The notes under the pieces are model-generated. The model was not told where the DNA came from. It ran no database searches and was given only the letters and a program-made list of their open reading frames with translations. Positions 35,345 to 44,725 of a stretch of 64,000 nt of DNA are shown here, one piece after another. The DNA lies in the NCBI RefSeq assembly GCF_028285715.1, contig NZ_JANQOO010000003.1, positions 1-64,000 of the forward strand, in the 5' to 3' direction. The stretch comes from Ulvibacterium sp. GTDB lineage: Bacteria; Bacteroidota; Bacteroidia; Flavobacteriales; Flavobacteriaceae. How positions within the stretch are numbered: the first letter of the stretch is position 1; the number at the start of each line of letters is the position of its first letter. The translations under genes and the position numbers were made by a program.

Positions 35345-35965
35345 ATGGAATTCTCTTCAAAACTTTTGGAAAACGCAGTGTATGAAATGTCGCAATTGCC
35401 GGGCATTGGCAAACGTACGGCTTTGCGATTGGTGCTACATTTGCTAAAGCGGCCCGCTGAACAGACCGTAAACCTTTCGCAAGCCCTGCTTAACCTCAAG
35501 GATTCGATCAAGTTTTGTAAAAGCTGTCATAATATTTCCGACACGGACATATGCGAAATCTGTGCCAACCCCAAAAGGGACAAAACCGTGGTCTGCGTCG
35601 TTGAGGATGTCCGTGATGTTATGGCCATAGAGAATACGGGGCAATACAAGGGCCTCTATCATGTTTTGGGGGGTAAAATATCTCCTATGGAGGGAATAGG
35701 GCCACAAGACCTGAATATACATTCTTTGGTAGGCAAGGCAAAACGGGGGGAGATTAAGGAACTTATTTTTGCCTTAAGTTCCACTATGGAAGGTGATACT
35801 ACAAATTTTTACATCTACAAGCAATTGGAAGGTTTGGAGATAGCCACTTCTACGATTGCTAGGGGAATTGCCGTTGGGGACGAATTGGAGTATGCCGATG
35901 AGGTCACTTTGGGTCGCAGTATTTTAAACCGGATTCCATTTGAGGGTTCCTTAAAAGCAAATTGA
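35345..35965 (+). CDS. recR: Recombination mediator RecR
   Basis: 206 residues, the usual length. Helix-hairpin-helix ([20 protein letters not shown]), four-cysteine zinc finger ([15 protein letters not shown]) and Toprim domain ([23 protein letters not shown]). Works with RecO/RecF in single-strand gap repair. Preceded by a TAATTTTA-like box at about 35320. Confidence 0.97.
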   Translation: MEFSSKLLENAVYEMSQLPGIGKRTALRLVLHLLKRPAEQTVNLSQALLNLKDSIKFCKSCHNISDTDICEICANPKRDKTVVCVVEDVRDVMAIENTGQYKGLYHVLGGKISPMEGIGPQDLNIHSLVGKAKRGEIKELIFALSSTMEGDTTNFYIYKQLEGLEIATSTIARGIAVGDELEYADEVTLGRSILNRIPFEGSLKAN

Positions 35966-36015
35966 TTCTTCTTTAGGATTATGCATTAAGCTTAATGATT
36001 GGACTTTTTTTTTGA

Positions 36016-36023
36016 TATTTTTG
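36016..36023 (+). promoter_or_regulatory. -7 box TATTTTTG for the E2 gene
   Basis: Matches TAnnTTTG, 37 bp before the ATG at 36061, giving a leader of about 30 nt. Confidence 0.55.
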
Positions 36024-36060
36024 CAAAGCAATAGTTGAAATAAGTAGATAGAATAATAAT

Positions 36061-37434
36061 ATGTCAAAGTTCGAGCTAAAATTACCTAGAATGGGAGAGA
36101 GCGTTGCCGAGGCCACCCTGACTACTTGGTTAAAAGAAGTCGGGGATTCCATAGAAATGGACGAGCCGGTTTTTGAAATAGCTACGGACAAAGTGGATTC
36201 CGAGGTGCCAAGTGAGGTAGAGGGCGTGCTACTGGAAAAACTATTCACAATTGACGATGTTATAAAAGTAGGGGAAACCGTTGCCATAATAGAAATGAAC
36301 GGTGAAGTATCTACTTCAATTGCAAAAGTAGGTGAATCGGAAAATGTAAAGATAAAATCAGAAGAAGCCAAGATAGAAGTTCCGGTAGAAGCTGTTGCCA
36401 TGGCCGAAGATATGGTATCCATTGCTCGTGAAACTACGGATGTGACCGTTAGGGATTACAGTGCGTCAGAACGTTTTTATTCTCCATTGGTCAGAAATAT
36501 TGCCAAAGAAGAGGACGTTTCCATGGAAGAACTGGACGCAATCCAAGGTACGGGAAAAGAAGGAAGGGTTACCAAAAATGATATGCTGGCCTATCTTGAA
36601 AACAGAAAATCAGGAAAGCAAGAAGACGTTCAAACCATTGAACCCGAACCACTGCCGGCACCTGTACGTAAACCTATGGCAGTGCCTGTTGGGAAGCATG
36701 AAGGATCCACAATTCAGTCTAACGGCATGGATGAGGTCATTGAAATGTCTCGAATGGGAAAATTGATCGCCAAGCATATGGTAGAGAGTGTTTCTACGGC
36801 AGCACACGTTCAAAGTTTCATAGAAGTAGACGTAACCAACATTGTTAATTGGCGCAATAAAGTAAAGGATACTTTTGAAAGGGCAGAAGGTGAAAAATTG
36901 ACCTTTACCCCGATTTTTATGGAAGCTGTGGCCAAGGCCTTAAAAAAATACCCATTGATGAATATCTCCGTGGACGGAGAAAGAATCATCAAGAAAAAAA
37001 ATATCAATATCGGTATGGCTGCGGCCCTACCAGATGGTAATCTTATCGTCCCTGTAATAAAAAATGCGGACCGGTTGAATTTGGTGGGTATGGCCAAGGT
37101 GGTCAATGACTTGGCCCATAGAGCACGTACCAACGCATTGAAACCGGATGAAATCCAGGATGGGACCTACACGGTTACCAATGTGGGTACTTTTGGAAGT
37201 GTTTTTGGCACACCCATAATCAACCAACCCCAAGTAGGAATCTTAGCCCTAGGGGCCATCAGAAAGGTCCCGGCCGTAATCGAAACCAAGGAGGGCGACT
37301 TTATAGGAATACGCAACAAGATGTATCTGTCGCATAGTTATGATCACAGAGTGGTAAACGGAGCTTTGGGCAGTATGTTCGCAAAGGCTGTGGCCGATTA
37401 TTTGGAAAATTGGGACGTAACCAGGGAATTATAG
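36061..37434 (+). CDS. Dihydrolipoamide acyltransferase (E2) of a 2-oxo acid dehydrogenase complex
   Basis: 457 residues. Lipoyl domain (1-80, EIATDKVDSEVP with the lipoyl K44), a linker, a peripheral-subunit-binding domain (about 140-175, SPLVRNIAKEEDVSMEEL), a variable linker, and the catalytic acyltransferase (about 225-457) ending with YDHRVVNGALG (H429). The usual HxxxD is HxxxN here. Asparagine at that position is, as I recall, also found in Azotobacter E2p, so activity is plausible. It transfers acyl groups to CoA; pyruvate or branched-chain specificity is undetermined. Confidence 0.93.
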   Translation: MSKFELKLPRMGESVAEATLTTWLKEVGDSIEMDEPVFEIATDKVDSEVPSEVEGVLLEKLFTIDDVIKVGETVAIIEMNGEVSTSIAKVGESENVKIKSEEAKIEVPVEAVAMAEDMVSIARETTDVTVRDYSASERFYSPLVRNIAKEEDVSMEELDAIQGTGKEGRVTKNDMLAYLENRKSGKQEDVQTIEPEPLPAPVRKPMAVPVGKHEGSTIQSNGMDEVIEMSRMGKLIAKHMVESVSTAAHVQSFIEVDVTNIVNWRNKVKDTFERAEGEKLTFTPIFMEAVAKALKKYPLMNISVDGERIIKKKNINIGMAAALPDGNLIVPVIKNADRLNLVGMAKVVNDLAHRARTNALKPDEIQDGTYTVTNVGTFGSVFGTPIINQPQVGILALGAIRKVPAVIETKEGDFIGIRNKMYLSHSYDHRVVNGALGSMFAKAVADYLENWDVTREL

Positions 37435-37502
37435 TTCCATTATTTAAATCATTCCTATTACCCATAACCCACTTTTTGATTCCATTTTTTCTTGGTTACC
37501 CT

Positions 37503-37510
37503 TATCTTTG
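37503..37510 (+). promoter_or_regulatory. -7 box TATCTTTG for the barrel gene
   Basis: Perfect consensus, 33 bp before the ATG at 37543; TTTG at 37475-37478 could be a loosely spaced -33 element. Confidence 0.55.
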
Positions 37511-37542
37511 ACGCTTTGCCAAACACCAAAGACCTTTTTTGA

Positions 37543-38802
37543 ATGAAGTATTGCCTCCATAGGTATTGGAGATTTCTTTATTTTACCCTGCTAACCTTTC
37601 TTTTGGTCCAAACCGGCTTTTCACAGGAAGAACCCAAGGAAAAGGGCCGTATAACGCTCTTTATCGAATGTAGATGCGAACGAAGCTTTATTCGACAAGA
37701 AATCAATTTTGTAGATCATGTTCGAGACCAAGGCCTGGCCAATGTAAACCTTTTTATTTATGATATTGCCAATGGAAGTGGAGGGCGGACCTATAAACTG
37801 GAATTTGAAGGAGTTGGGGAATATGAAGGCACCCTGGTAAAACGCTCCTATGATACCAATGTGAACATGACCGCAGATGAGGTACGTAATGGGCTGGTTA
37901 CCACCATAAAATCAGGTCTTCTTCCTTATCTTATTCAGTCTGATTTAGCTGATAAGATAGATTATAAAATCAACTCGGAAGGTTTGTCGCAAAGACAGGA
38001 TATCGATTTTGAAGATCCATGGAACAATTGGATTTTTGAGGTGTATGGCGAAGCCGATCTGGATCGGGAAACCAGTAGGAGGGAGTTTGAATATGAAGTT
38101 GGTTTCGAAAGCGATCACGTTACGGAAAATTGGCGGATAAGGACGGACCTGCAATTGAATCAGGCAAATGCCGAGTTTGAACGTGATGATGAGACCTTTA
38201 CCAGTGAGCGATTACGCTACTCCGCGGATGGTAGTATTGTAAGAAGCCTATCCGATCATTGGTCCGCCGGTATCTTTGGAGGCGCAAGGCATGATACCTT
38301 TACCAATCTGGATTTCAGATATTACTTTACCCCGGCCATTGAGTACAACATTTTTCCATATCGTGAAGTACTGCGCAGGGAAATTGTATTCGCCTATAAA
38401 ATCGGGTACTTTCATAACGATTATATAGAACCGACCATTTTTATGAAGACCCAAGAGGGAATTTTTAACCATTCCCTGGATGTTCAGGTGCGTTATCGGC
38501 AACCTTGGGGCAACATCTATTCCCGTTTAAGGGGCTCCACCTTCCTGGATGATTTTGAAAGAAACAGGATACAACTTTTCGGTAGGTTTTCCATAAGGGT
38601 TTTTAAAGGTTTGGCCATAAGCTTTTCTGGGGATTTTGAGATTATCCGAGATCAGATCAACCTACCCGCAGGGGACGCCTCTATAGAGGACGTACTGTTG
38701 CAGCAAAGACAAATTGCCACCGATTTTGAATTAGGGTTCGGATTTGGTCTAAGCTATACCTTTGGCTCGGCCTTCAATAACATTATCAATACTAGATTGT
38801 AG
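37543..38802 (+). CDS. Predicted outer-membrane beta-barrel protein, unknown function
   Basis: 419 residues. Signal peptide (YFTLLTFLLVQTGFSQ) followed by an N-terminal domain containing a CRCERSFI cysteine pair, then repeated amphipathic strands with aromatic ends (WRIRTDLQLNQANAEF, IVFAYKIGYF, DVQVRYRQPWGNIYSRLRG, FGLSYTFGS). The pattern is that of an outer-membrane barrel, perhaps DUF481-like. Family not firmly identified. Confidence 0.78.
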   Translation: MKYCLHRYWRFLYFTLLTFLLVQTGFSQEEPKEKGRITLFIECRCERSFIRQEINFVDHVRDQGLANVNLFIYDIANGSGGRTYKLEFEGVGEYEGTLVKRSYDTNVNMTADEVRNGLVTTIKSGLLPYLIQSDLADKIDYKINSEGLSQRQDIDFEDPWNNWIFEVYGEADLDRETSRREFEYEVGFESDHVTENWRIRTDLQLNQANAEFERDDETFTSERLRYSADGSIVRSLSDHWSAGIFGGARHDTFTNLDFRYYFTPAIEYNIFPYREVLRREIVFAYKIGYFHNDYIEPTIFMKTQEGIFNHSLDVQVRYRQPWGNIYSRLRGSTFLDDFERNRIQLFGRFSIRVFKGLAISFSGDFEIIRDQINLPAGDASIEDVLLQQRQIATDFELGFGFGLSYTFGSAFNNIINTRL

Positions 38803-38846
38803 TTTTCATTGCGTATCCCTTATCTTTATGAAGATAATCGACCCAA

Positions 38847-39632
38847 GTGAGACGCTTTTTACTATTGCCCCTTATTGTACTAATTTCTTGTGGACCGGAA
38901 AAGTCCGATCAAGATGTATCCGCCTATCAGAAAATGGAATTTCAGCATGAATCGGGCAAGCTTCCCTACCGCATTCTGCTTCCGGAAAATTATGATGCAG
39001 AAAAAGCATACCCCTTAGTATTGGTATTGCATGGGGCAGGGGAAAGGGGAGATGATAATGAGGCTCAATTGAGCTATGGGGCAGACCTATTTCTCCAAGA
39101 GGATATTAGAGAGGAATATCCGGCCATAGTTGTTTTTCCCCAGTGTCCGGAAGAAGGATACTGGGCCAATGTAAAAAAGGAACAGTTTCTTCTGTTCTTC
39201 ACCTTTACCTTTTATCCGGATGGTGAACCTACCCCGGCCATGAAAATCCTTCAGGGATTAATTGATGACCTTACCGAGAACTATAATATCGATTCCAGAC
39301 GAATGTATCTAGGCGGACTTTCCATGGGCGGCATGGGGACTTTGGAGCTTGTGCGAAGGAGTCCTGGGACTTTTGCCGCGGCCTTTGCTATTTGTGGCGG
39401 CGCCCATCCCGATACGGCACCTCAGTTGATCGGCAACCCTTGGTGGTTGTTTCATGGGGATTCGGATATGGTAGTGGACTATGAACATTCCCAAAAGATG
39501 GCGGCCGCCCTAAAAAAAGCGGGAGGGAAGGTGAAATTCACTACTTATGAGGATGTAAACCATAACAGTTGGGAAAATGCTTTTGCGGAGCCCGAACTTG
39601 TACCATGGCTGTTTTCGCATTCCCTGGAATAA
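38847..39632 (+). CDS. Lipoprotein alpha/beta hydrolase (esterase-like)
   Basis: 261 residues. Starts with GTG at 38847, since the nearby ATG at 38829 is out of frame; a TATCTTTA box lies at 38821-38828. Lipobox LISCGP. The catalytic triad is visible: GLSMGGMG (Ser), HGDSDMVVDY (Asp) and DVNHNSWE (His). VLHGAGERGDD is the oxyanion region. It resembles PHB-depolymerase/feruloyl-esterase-like and prolyl oligopeptidase-like lipoproteins; the substrate is unknown. Confidence 0.88.
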   Translation: MRRFLLLPLIVLISCGPEKSDQDVSAYQKMEFQHESGKLPYRILLPENYDAEKAYPLVLVLHGAGERGDDNEAQLSYGADLFLQEDIREEYPAIVVFPQCPEEGYWANVKKEQFLLFFTFTFYPDGEPTPAMKILQGLIDDLTENYNIDSRRMYLGGLSMGGMGTLELVRRSPGTFAAAFAICGGAHPDTAPQLIGNPWWLFHGDSDMVVDYEHSQKMAAALKKAGGKVKFTTYEDVNHNSWENAFAEPELVPWLFSHSLE

Positions 39633-39669
39633 ATTTGTGGTAATCCGTCTTCAGGGGAAAATCTATGGC

Positions 39670-39677
39670 TATCTTTG
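39670..39677 (+). promoter_or_regulatory. -7 box TATCTTTG abutting the exonuclease start
   Basis: Only 6 nt separate the box from the ATG at 39684, so the transcript is predicted to begin at or next to the start codon (leaderless). Confidence 0.6.
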
Positions 39678-39683
39678 CCGCAT

Positions 39684-40460
39684 ATGGAATTAAAACTCAC
39701 AAGACCCATTTGCTTTTTTGACTTGGAGACCACAGGTACCAACGTGGCCAAGGATAGGATAGTGGAAATCTCCATTCTCAAAATACATCCCAATGGAAAT
39801 AAGGAAAGTAAGACCTGGTTGGTAAATCCTGAAATGAAGATTCCCGAGGAGGTAATTGCCGTCCATGGTATTTCAAATGAAAAGGTAGCCGATGAGCCTA
39901 CGTTCAAGGAACTCTCCAAGGAAGTTTATAGCATGATCAAGGACAGTGATTTGGGGGGATTCAATTCCAATCGTTTTGATATTCCCTTGTTGGCGGAGGA
40001 GATGCTTCGGGCAGATGTGGATTTTGATATGAAAAATATGGTTTCGGTAGACGTACAGACCATTTTCCACAAAATGGAAAAACGTACTTTGGCAGCTGCC
40101 TACAAGTTTTATTGCGGCAAGGAATTGACAGACGCCCACAGTGCCAAAGCGGATACCCAAGCTACTTATGAGGTACTGCTTTCGCAATTGCAGCGTTATC
40201 CGGAATTGGAAAACAATGTAAAGAAATTGGCAGAGTTCTCTACGCACAAAAAAATGGTAGACTTTGCAGGATTCATTGCTTTGGATGACAGCGGAGAGGA
40301 GATTTTTTCCTTTGGAAAACACAAAGGTAAGAAGGTTTTGGAGGTCCTAGAACAGGAACCGGGCTATTTTGGATGGATTCAAAATGCTGATTTTCCGCTA
40401 TACACAAAAAAAGTACTGACCCGAATACGACTTAAAAGTCTTAATAGCAAGCTGGGGTAA
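39684..40460 (+). CDS. DEDDh 3'-5' exonuclease (DNA polymerase III epsilon-like)
   Basis: 258 residues from the ATG at 39684; the upstream TTG at 39675 lies inside the promoter box. Exonuclease motifs: ICFFDLETTGT (D, E), LGGFNSNRFDIPLL (D) and DAHSAKADTQAT (H, D). A C-terminal segment (FSFGKHKGKKVLEVLEQEPGYFGWI) is the small DUF3820-like module seen with such exonucleases. Probably acts in DNA repair or proofreading. Confidence 0.92.
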   Translation: MELKLTRPICFFDLETTGTNVAKDRIVEISILKIHPNGNKESKTWLVNPEMKIPEEVIAVHGISNEKVADEPTFKELSKEVYSMIKDSDLGGFNSNRFDIPLLAEEMLRADVDFDMKNMVSVDVQTIFHKMEKRTLAAAYKFYCGKELTDAHSAKADTQATYEVLLSQLQRYPELENNVKKLAEFSTHKKMVDFAGFIALDDSGEEIFSFGKHKGKKVLEVLEQEPGYFGWIQNADFPLYTKKVLTRIRLKSLNSKLG

Positions 40461-40502
40461 AAAGCGTTAATCCCAAGATATACCATTACCAAATTCCAGT
40501 TC

Positions 40503-41114
40503 ATGAAAATCATCTGCATAGGTCGCAATTATACCGAACATATCAAGGAATTGGCCAATGAGAAACCTACTTCTCCGGTCATATTTATTAAACCGGATTC
40601 GGCTATACTGCCCCGGGAACAGGATTTTTATATTCCCGAATTTTCCAATGATGTGCATTATGAGGTTGAAGTATTGGTAAAGATTAAAAAAGTTGGAAAG
40701 CATATTCATGAAAAATTCGCTCATACCTATTATGATGAGATAGGTTTGGGTATTGATTTCACGGCCAGGGATTTACAAACCCAATTAAAGGAAAAAGGGC
40801 TGCCTTGGGAAAAAGCCAAGGGTTTTGACGGGGCCGCAGTAATTGGCGAGTGGTTGCCCAGGACCAAATTCAAAAATTTGCAGGAACTGAACTTTTCGCT
40901 CATTAAGAACGGGGAAGAAGTACAAAAAGGAAACACGGCCTTGATGCTTTGGAAGATTGACGAACTCATTTCCTATGTTTCCCAATTTTTTATGTTGAAA
41001 AAAGGGGATGTTATTTTTACCGGTACTCCGGCCGGTGTTGGAAGAATTCAGGCAAATGACTATCTTTCGGGAGTATTGGAGGGGCAGGAACTATTTTCCG
41101 TAAAAATTAAATAA
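40503..41114 (+). CDS. Fumarylacetoacetate hydrolase family protein
   Basis: 203 residues. FAH fold with the metal-site acids: VHYEVEVLVKI, DEIGLGIDFTARD, KGFDGAAVIGEW and FTGTPAGVGRI. Members hydrolyse C-C bonds of acylpyruvates or decarboxylate oxaloacetate. The ATG at 41114 of the next gene overlaps its stop by one base, so it is coupled to the Hpt gene. Confidence 0.93.
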   Translation: MKIICIGRNYTEHIKELANEKPTSPVIFIKPDSAILPREQDFYIPEFSNDVHYEVEVLVKIKKVGKHIHEKFAHTYYDEIGLGIDFTARDLQTQLKEKGLPWEKAKGFDGAAVIGEWLPRTKFKNLQELNFSLIKNGEEVQKGNTALMLWKIDELISYVSQFFMLKKGDVIFTGTPAGVGRIQANDYLSGVLEGQELFSVKIK

Positions 41115-41452
41115 TGATTTATAATTTAGATAAAATCAACGAAATGGCCGAGGGTGATGAGGATTTCATCAATTCAGTTATTTCAGTATTTTTGGATGAA
41201 GTGCCCCAAGACTTGGAAGCCTTACAAACCGCCTTGGCGCAGGGGAATTACAATGACGTTTATAAATTGGCCCATAAGATAAAACCCAATGTAGACCTTT
41301 TGGGCATGGAACAGACAAGGGCCGCTGCCTTGGAAATAGAGACTTTGGGAAAAAAGGAGGCCAACATGGCGGAAATTGAACGAATCTTTCCTTCCCTCAA
41401 AAAGGACATCGATCAGGTAGTCTCCGAGCTTAAAAAAGACTTCGGGCTATAA
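41114..41452 (+). CDS. Hpt domain phosphotransfer protein
   Basis: 112 residues, all helical. The phosphorylatable histidine is in [15 protein letters not shown] (H54), matching the Hpt consensus. It would relay phosphate between a hybrid sensor kinase and a response regulator; no kinase is in the window. The stop overlaps the next gene's ATG by one base. Confidence 0.93.
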   Translation: MIYNLDKINEMAEGDEDFINSVISVFLDEVPQDLEALQTALAQGNYNDVYKLAHKIKPNVDLLGMEQTRAAALEIETLGKKEANMAEIERIFPSLKKDIDQVVSELKKDFGL

Positions 41453-42699
41453 TGTTAGCCGAAATAATTACCATTGGCGATGAGATTCTCATTGGCCAAA
41501 TAGTGGATACCAATTCGGCTTTTATCGCCAAAGAGCTGAACCGGATTGGAGTCTCCGTTTTCCAGATAACTTCGGTTCAGGATGATAACGACCATATTCA
41601 AAAGGCATTGGCGGAGGCCAAGGAAAGAGCAAACGTGGTTATCATCACGGGTGGATTAGGTCCGACCAAGGATGATGTCACTAAGAATGCATTTTGCGAG
41701 TTTTTTCAGGATACCTTGGTAGAGGACGCCAAGGTTTTGGCTTATATAGAACATTTATTCGCCAAATATATTTCCACGCCCATTTCGGATATCAATAGAC
41801 AGCAGGCTTGGGTACCTTCCAAAGCCATTATATTGCACAATGCCCATGGAACGGCACCGGGTATGTGGATGCATTCCGATGGAGTGTCCTTCTTTTCCCT
41901 TCCGGGGGTTCCGTTTGAAATGAAGTATTTGATGACAAACGAAGTAATCCCTAAAATTGTGGAAAAGTATAAACGTCCCTATATTATCCATAAAACTTTG
42001 GTCACCTACGGTCTGGGCGAAAGTGCAATTGCCGATAGATTGGAATCTTGGGAAGATAACCTTCCACATTTTATTAAATTGGCCTATTTACCCAATTTGG
42101 GAAAAGTTCGATTGCGACTAACGGCCAAAGGCACGGATGAGAAAGTTTTGGTGGATGCCATGGATGAGGCGTCGCAAAAATTATTTCCCTTAATTGGGGA
42201 CATTCTATATGGCACCGAAGATGAGGAGACCTTGGAGGAGGTGGTTGCAAAATTATTGACCCAAAAAAATAGGACCTTGGCCACGGCGGAAAGTTTTACT
42301 GGGGGAAAAATCGCCCAACAATTGACCAGTATACCTGGGGCATCGGCTTATTTTAGGGGAAGTGTGGTAAGCTATGCCACGGAAACCAAAATCGATTTAC
42401 TAAAGGTACCCCAAGCTATTCTCCAGGAACACTCGGTTGTAAGTGCGCAGGTTGCGGAAATCATGGCCAAAAACGTAAAACACTTACTTAAGACCCATTT
42501 CGCCATTGCTACCACTGGAAATGCCGGCCCCACAAAGGGTGATTCAGATGCGGAAATTGGAACCGTATACATCGCCATTGCGACTCCGGAGCGCGTTTTT
42601 GCAGAAAAATTCAACATGGGAAACCACAGGGAACGCATCGTCCAAAAGTCTGTCCATAAGGCACTTGAATTACTTCAGAAAGAAATTTTAAAAATCTAA
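41452..42699 (+). CDS. cinA: CinA family nicotinamide-nucleotide amidohydrolase
   Basis: 415 residues, full length. N-terminal MoaB/MogA-like domain ([44 protein letters not shown]) and C-terminal amidohydrolase domain ([36 protein letters not shown]). Recycles NMN to nicotinate mononucleotide. Coupled to the Hpt gene. Confidence 0.95.
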   Translation: MLAEIITIGDEILIGQIVDTNSAFIAKELNRIGVSVFQITSVQDDNDHIQKALAEAKERANVVIITGGLGPTKDDVTKNAFCEFFQDTLVEDAKVLAYIEHLFAKYISTPISDINRQQAWVPSKAIILHNAHGTAPGMWMHSDGVSFFSLPGVPFEMKYLMTNEVIPKIVEKYKRPYIIHKTLVTYGLGESAIADRLESWEDNLPHFIKLAYLPNLGKVRLRLTAKGTDEKVLVDAMDEASQKLFPLIGDILYGTEDEETLEEVVAKLLTQKNRTLATAESFTGGKIAQQLTSIPGASAYFRGSVVSYATETKIDLLKVPQAILQEHSVVSAQVAEIMAKNVKHLLKTHFAIATTGNAGPTKGDSDAEIGTVYIAIATPERVFAEKFNMGNHRERIVQKSVHKALELLQKEILKI

Positions 42700-42730
42700 A
42701 CTAATTTTTGCCTGTACCGCAAAAAAGATA

Positions 42731-42738
42731 TAAATTTG
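42731..42738 (+). promoter_or_regulatory. -7 box TAAATTTG for the ribosomal protein genes
   Basis: Consensus match 28 bp before the rpmB ATG; it also overlaps the end of the cinA trailer. Confidence 0.6.
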
Positions 42739-42766
42739 CACCCTGTTTAAAGAAAAATCCAGCGCA

Positions 42767-43003
42767 ATGTCAAAAGTTTGTGAAATTACGGGTAAGAGGG
42801 CAATGTTCGGAAACAACGTTTCGTTTTCCATCAATAAAACGAAAAGAAGGTTTAACGTAAACCTTTCCAAAAAGCGTTTCTATATTCCTGAGGAAGATCG
42901 TTGGGTTACATTAAAGGTTTCGGCCAAAGCATTGAAAACCATCAATAAAAAAGGGATTTCCGCTGTTTTGAAGGAAGCTAGGGCACAAGGATTTATAAAA
43001 TAA
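42767..43003 (+). CDS. rpmB: 50S ribosomal protein L28
   Basis: 78 residues, N-terminal [22 protein letters not shown]-type start typical of L28 and a basic C-terminus. First gene of a conserved Bacteroidota cluster with rpmG, DUF4295 and ftsY. Overlapping or close spacing (4 bp to rpmG). Confidence 0.96.
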   Translation: MSKVCEITGKRAMFGNNVSFSINKTKRRFNVNLSKKRFYIPEEDRWVTLKVSAKALKTINKKGISAVLKEARAQGFIK

Positions 43004-43007
43004 TACA

Positions 43008-43190
43008 ATGGCAAAGAAGGGAAATAGGGTACAGGTTATCTTAGAGTGTACAGAGCATAAGAATTCGGGCGTTCCCGGTACCTCTAGGTACATTACCACA
43101 AAGAACAAGAAGAACACTCCGGAGCGCATAGAAATTAAGAAATACAATCCAATTCTTCGAAAAGTAACGGTTCATAAAGAAATTAAGTAG
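43008..43190 (+). CDS. rpmG: 50S ribosomal protein L33
   Basis: 60 residues: [45 protein letters not shown]. Lacks the CxxC pairs of the zinc form, so it is the zinc-free type. Follows rpmB by 4 bp. Confidence 0.96.
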   Translation: MAKKGNRVQVILECTEHKNSGVPGTSRYITTKNKKNTPERIEIKKYNPILRKVTVHKEIK

Positions 43191-43225
43191 TTTTCCATTT
43201 GGGAAAATAGATAATAGTACAAGTC

Positions 43226-43378
43226 ATGGCAAAGAAAACGGTAGCAACTTTACAATCCACTTCAAAAAGATTGACCAAGGCAATAAAAATGGTAAAATCG
43301 CCTAAAACGGGGGCCTATACTTTTGTAGAATCCGTAATGCCACCGGAGTTGGTGAATGAATGGATTGCCAAGAAATAA
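43226..43378 (+). CDS. DUF4295 small protein
   Basis: 50 residues, very basic: MAKKTVATLQSTSKR, LTKAIKMVKSPKTGAYTF, PPELVNEWIAKK. This family is found right after rpmG in Bacteroidota; the role is unknown but ribosome association is likely. It starts 35 bp after rpmG and is followed by a terminator. Confidence 0.93.
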   Translation: MAKKTVATLQSTSKRLTKAIKMVKSPKTGAYTFVESVMPPELVNEWIAKK

Positions 43379-43399
43379 GAAAAATCATATATAGGTTAG

Positions 43400-43431
43400 A
43401 AAAGCCGTCCTCCAAATAGGGGACGGCTTTT
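43400..43431 (+). terminator. Terminator after rpmB-rpmG-DUF4295
   Basis: AAAAGCCGTCC (43400-43410), 10-nt loop, GGACGGCTTTT (43421-43431) plus further T. It separates the ribosomal operon from ftsY; the rest of the gap to 43635 shows only the ftsY promoter. Confidence 0.9.
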
Positions 43432-43581
43432 TTTATGAACCACAGTTATGTTTCAGCATATGGGATTTGGTACAAACCTAGCGTAACTCACGATTGTTAC
43501 AAGGCTTAATCGACCTGGGCTTTTCAATATCAGCACCTACCTATTGGCGTAATTTTCCCGTCATGTACAGGGGACTTTCCC

Positions 43582-43613
43582 TTGGGTTTACGCCATTTAC
43601 TTTCATATCTTTG
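43582..43613 (+). promoter_or_regulatory. Promoter of ftsY: TTGG-N20-TATCTTTG
   Basis: A -33-like TTGG (43582-43585) and -7 box TATCTTTG (43606-43613) with a 20-bp spacer, 22 bp before the ATG. The best two-element housekeeping promoter in the window. Confidence 0.7.
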
Positions 43614-43635
43614 AAAAAAGCATTCTTTAAGACGT

Positions 43636-44592
43636 ATGAGCTTATTCAAAAACATATTTTCCGCAAAGAAAAAGGAATCTTTGGACAAGGGCCTGGAAAA
43701 GACCAAGACCAATTTTTTCTCCAAATTGAGCAAGGCAGTGGCCGGTAAATCCAGGGTAGATGATGATGTATTGGATAATCTGGAAGAGGTTTTGGTGACA
43801 TCCGATGTTGGTGTGGACACTACCTTAAAAGTCATTGAGCGTATCGAAGCCAGGGTAGCCAGGGACAAATATATGGGGACTGATGAGTTGAACACTATTC
43901 TAAGGGAGGAAATTGCCGGTCTGCTATCCGAAACCCATACCGGGGAAGAAGCAGAATACCATATCCCCGTGGATAAAAAACCTTTTGTTATCATGGTAGT
44001 AGGCGTCAATGGTGTCGGGAAGACAACGACCATAGGAAAATTGGCTCATCAATTCAAAGAACAAGGGCTCAAGGTGGTGTTGGGCGCTGCTGATACCTTT
44101 CGTGCCGCGGCCATAGATCAATTGCAAGTCTGGGCGGATCGAGTGGATGTGCCCATAATAAAGCAAAAGATGGGCAGCGATCCGGCTTCTGTCGCTTTTG
44201 ACACGCTGAGTTCGGCGGTTTCCCAAGGTGCCGATGTTGTAATTATCGATACGGCGGGTCGCCTGCACAACAAGGTGAATTTGATGAACGAACTGACCAA
44301 AGTAAAAAAGGTGATGCAAAAAGTAGTCGATGATACCCCACATGAGGTTCTATTGGTGCTGGATGGCTCTACAGGGCAAAACGCCTTTGAACAGGCCAAA
44401 CAGTTTACCAAGGCTACGGAAGTAACCGCATTGGCGGTCACCAAATTGGACGGAACTGCAAAGGGTGGGGTGGTCATAGGCATTTCGGACCAGTTTCAGA
44501 TTCCCGTTAAATATATCGGGGTCGGTGAAGGTATGGAGGATCTTCAGGTTTTCAATAAATATGAATTTGTGGACTCCTTTTTTAAGGTTTAA
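43636..44592 (+). CDS. ftsY: Signal recognition particle receptor FtsY
   Basis: 318 residues. N domain (1-105) and SRP-type GTPase G domain: GVNGVGKTTT (123-132), DTFRAAAIDQL, IDTAGR, LDGTAKGG and the end GVGEGMEDLQVF. Targets ribosome-nascent chain complexes to the membrane. No long acidic A domain, as is usual in Bacteroidota. Confidence 0.97.
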   Translation: MSLFKNIFSAKKKESLDKGLEKTKTNFFSKLSKAVAGKSRVDDDVLDNLEEVLVTSDVGVDTTLKVIERIEARVARDKYMGTDELNTILREEIAGLLSETHTGEEAEYHIPVDKKPFVIMVVGVNGVGKTTTIGKLAHQFKEQGLKVVLGAADTFRAAAIDQLQVWADRVDVPIIKQKMGSDPASVAFDTLSSAVSQGADVVIIDTAGRLHNKVNLMNELTKVKKVMQKVVDDTPHEVLLVLDGSTGQNAFEQAKQFTKATEVTALAVTKLDGTAKGGVVIGISDQFQIPVKYIGVGEGMEDLQVFNKYEFVDSFFKV

Positions 44593-44725
44593 GAAAGGGA
44601 TAAATGTTGCGCCGTGGTGCTTTTAGGTGGGGCAATGGATGCTTAAAAGACCAATTATAGAACAACGGGATAATTTTCAACGGGAATGGGTATAAAAAGG
44701 TTTTGGGTAAAACGGAAAAGGCCAT

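Noticed and set aside
43494-43635. Plus-strand open frame in the gap upstream of ftsY
   Set aside because: It runs into ftsY in another frame and contains the ftsY promoter; no protein-like composition.
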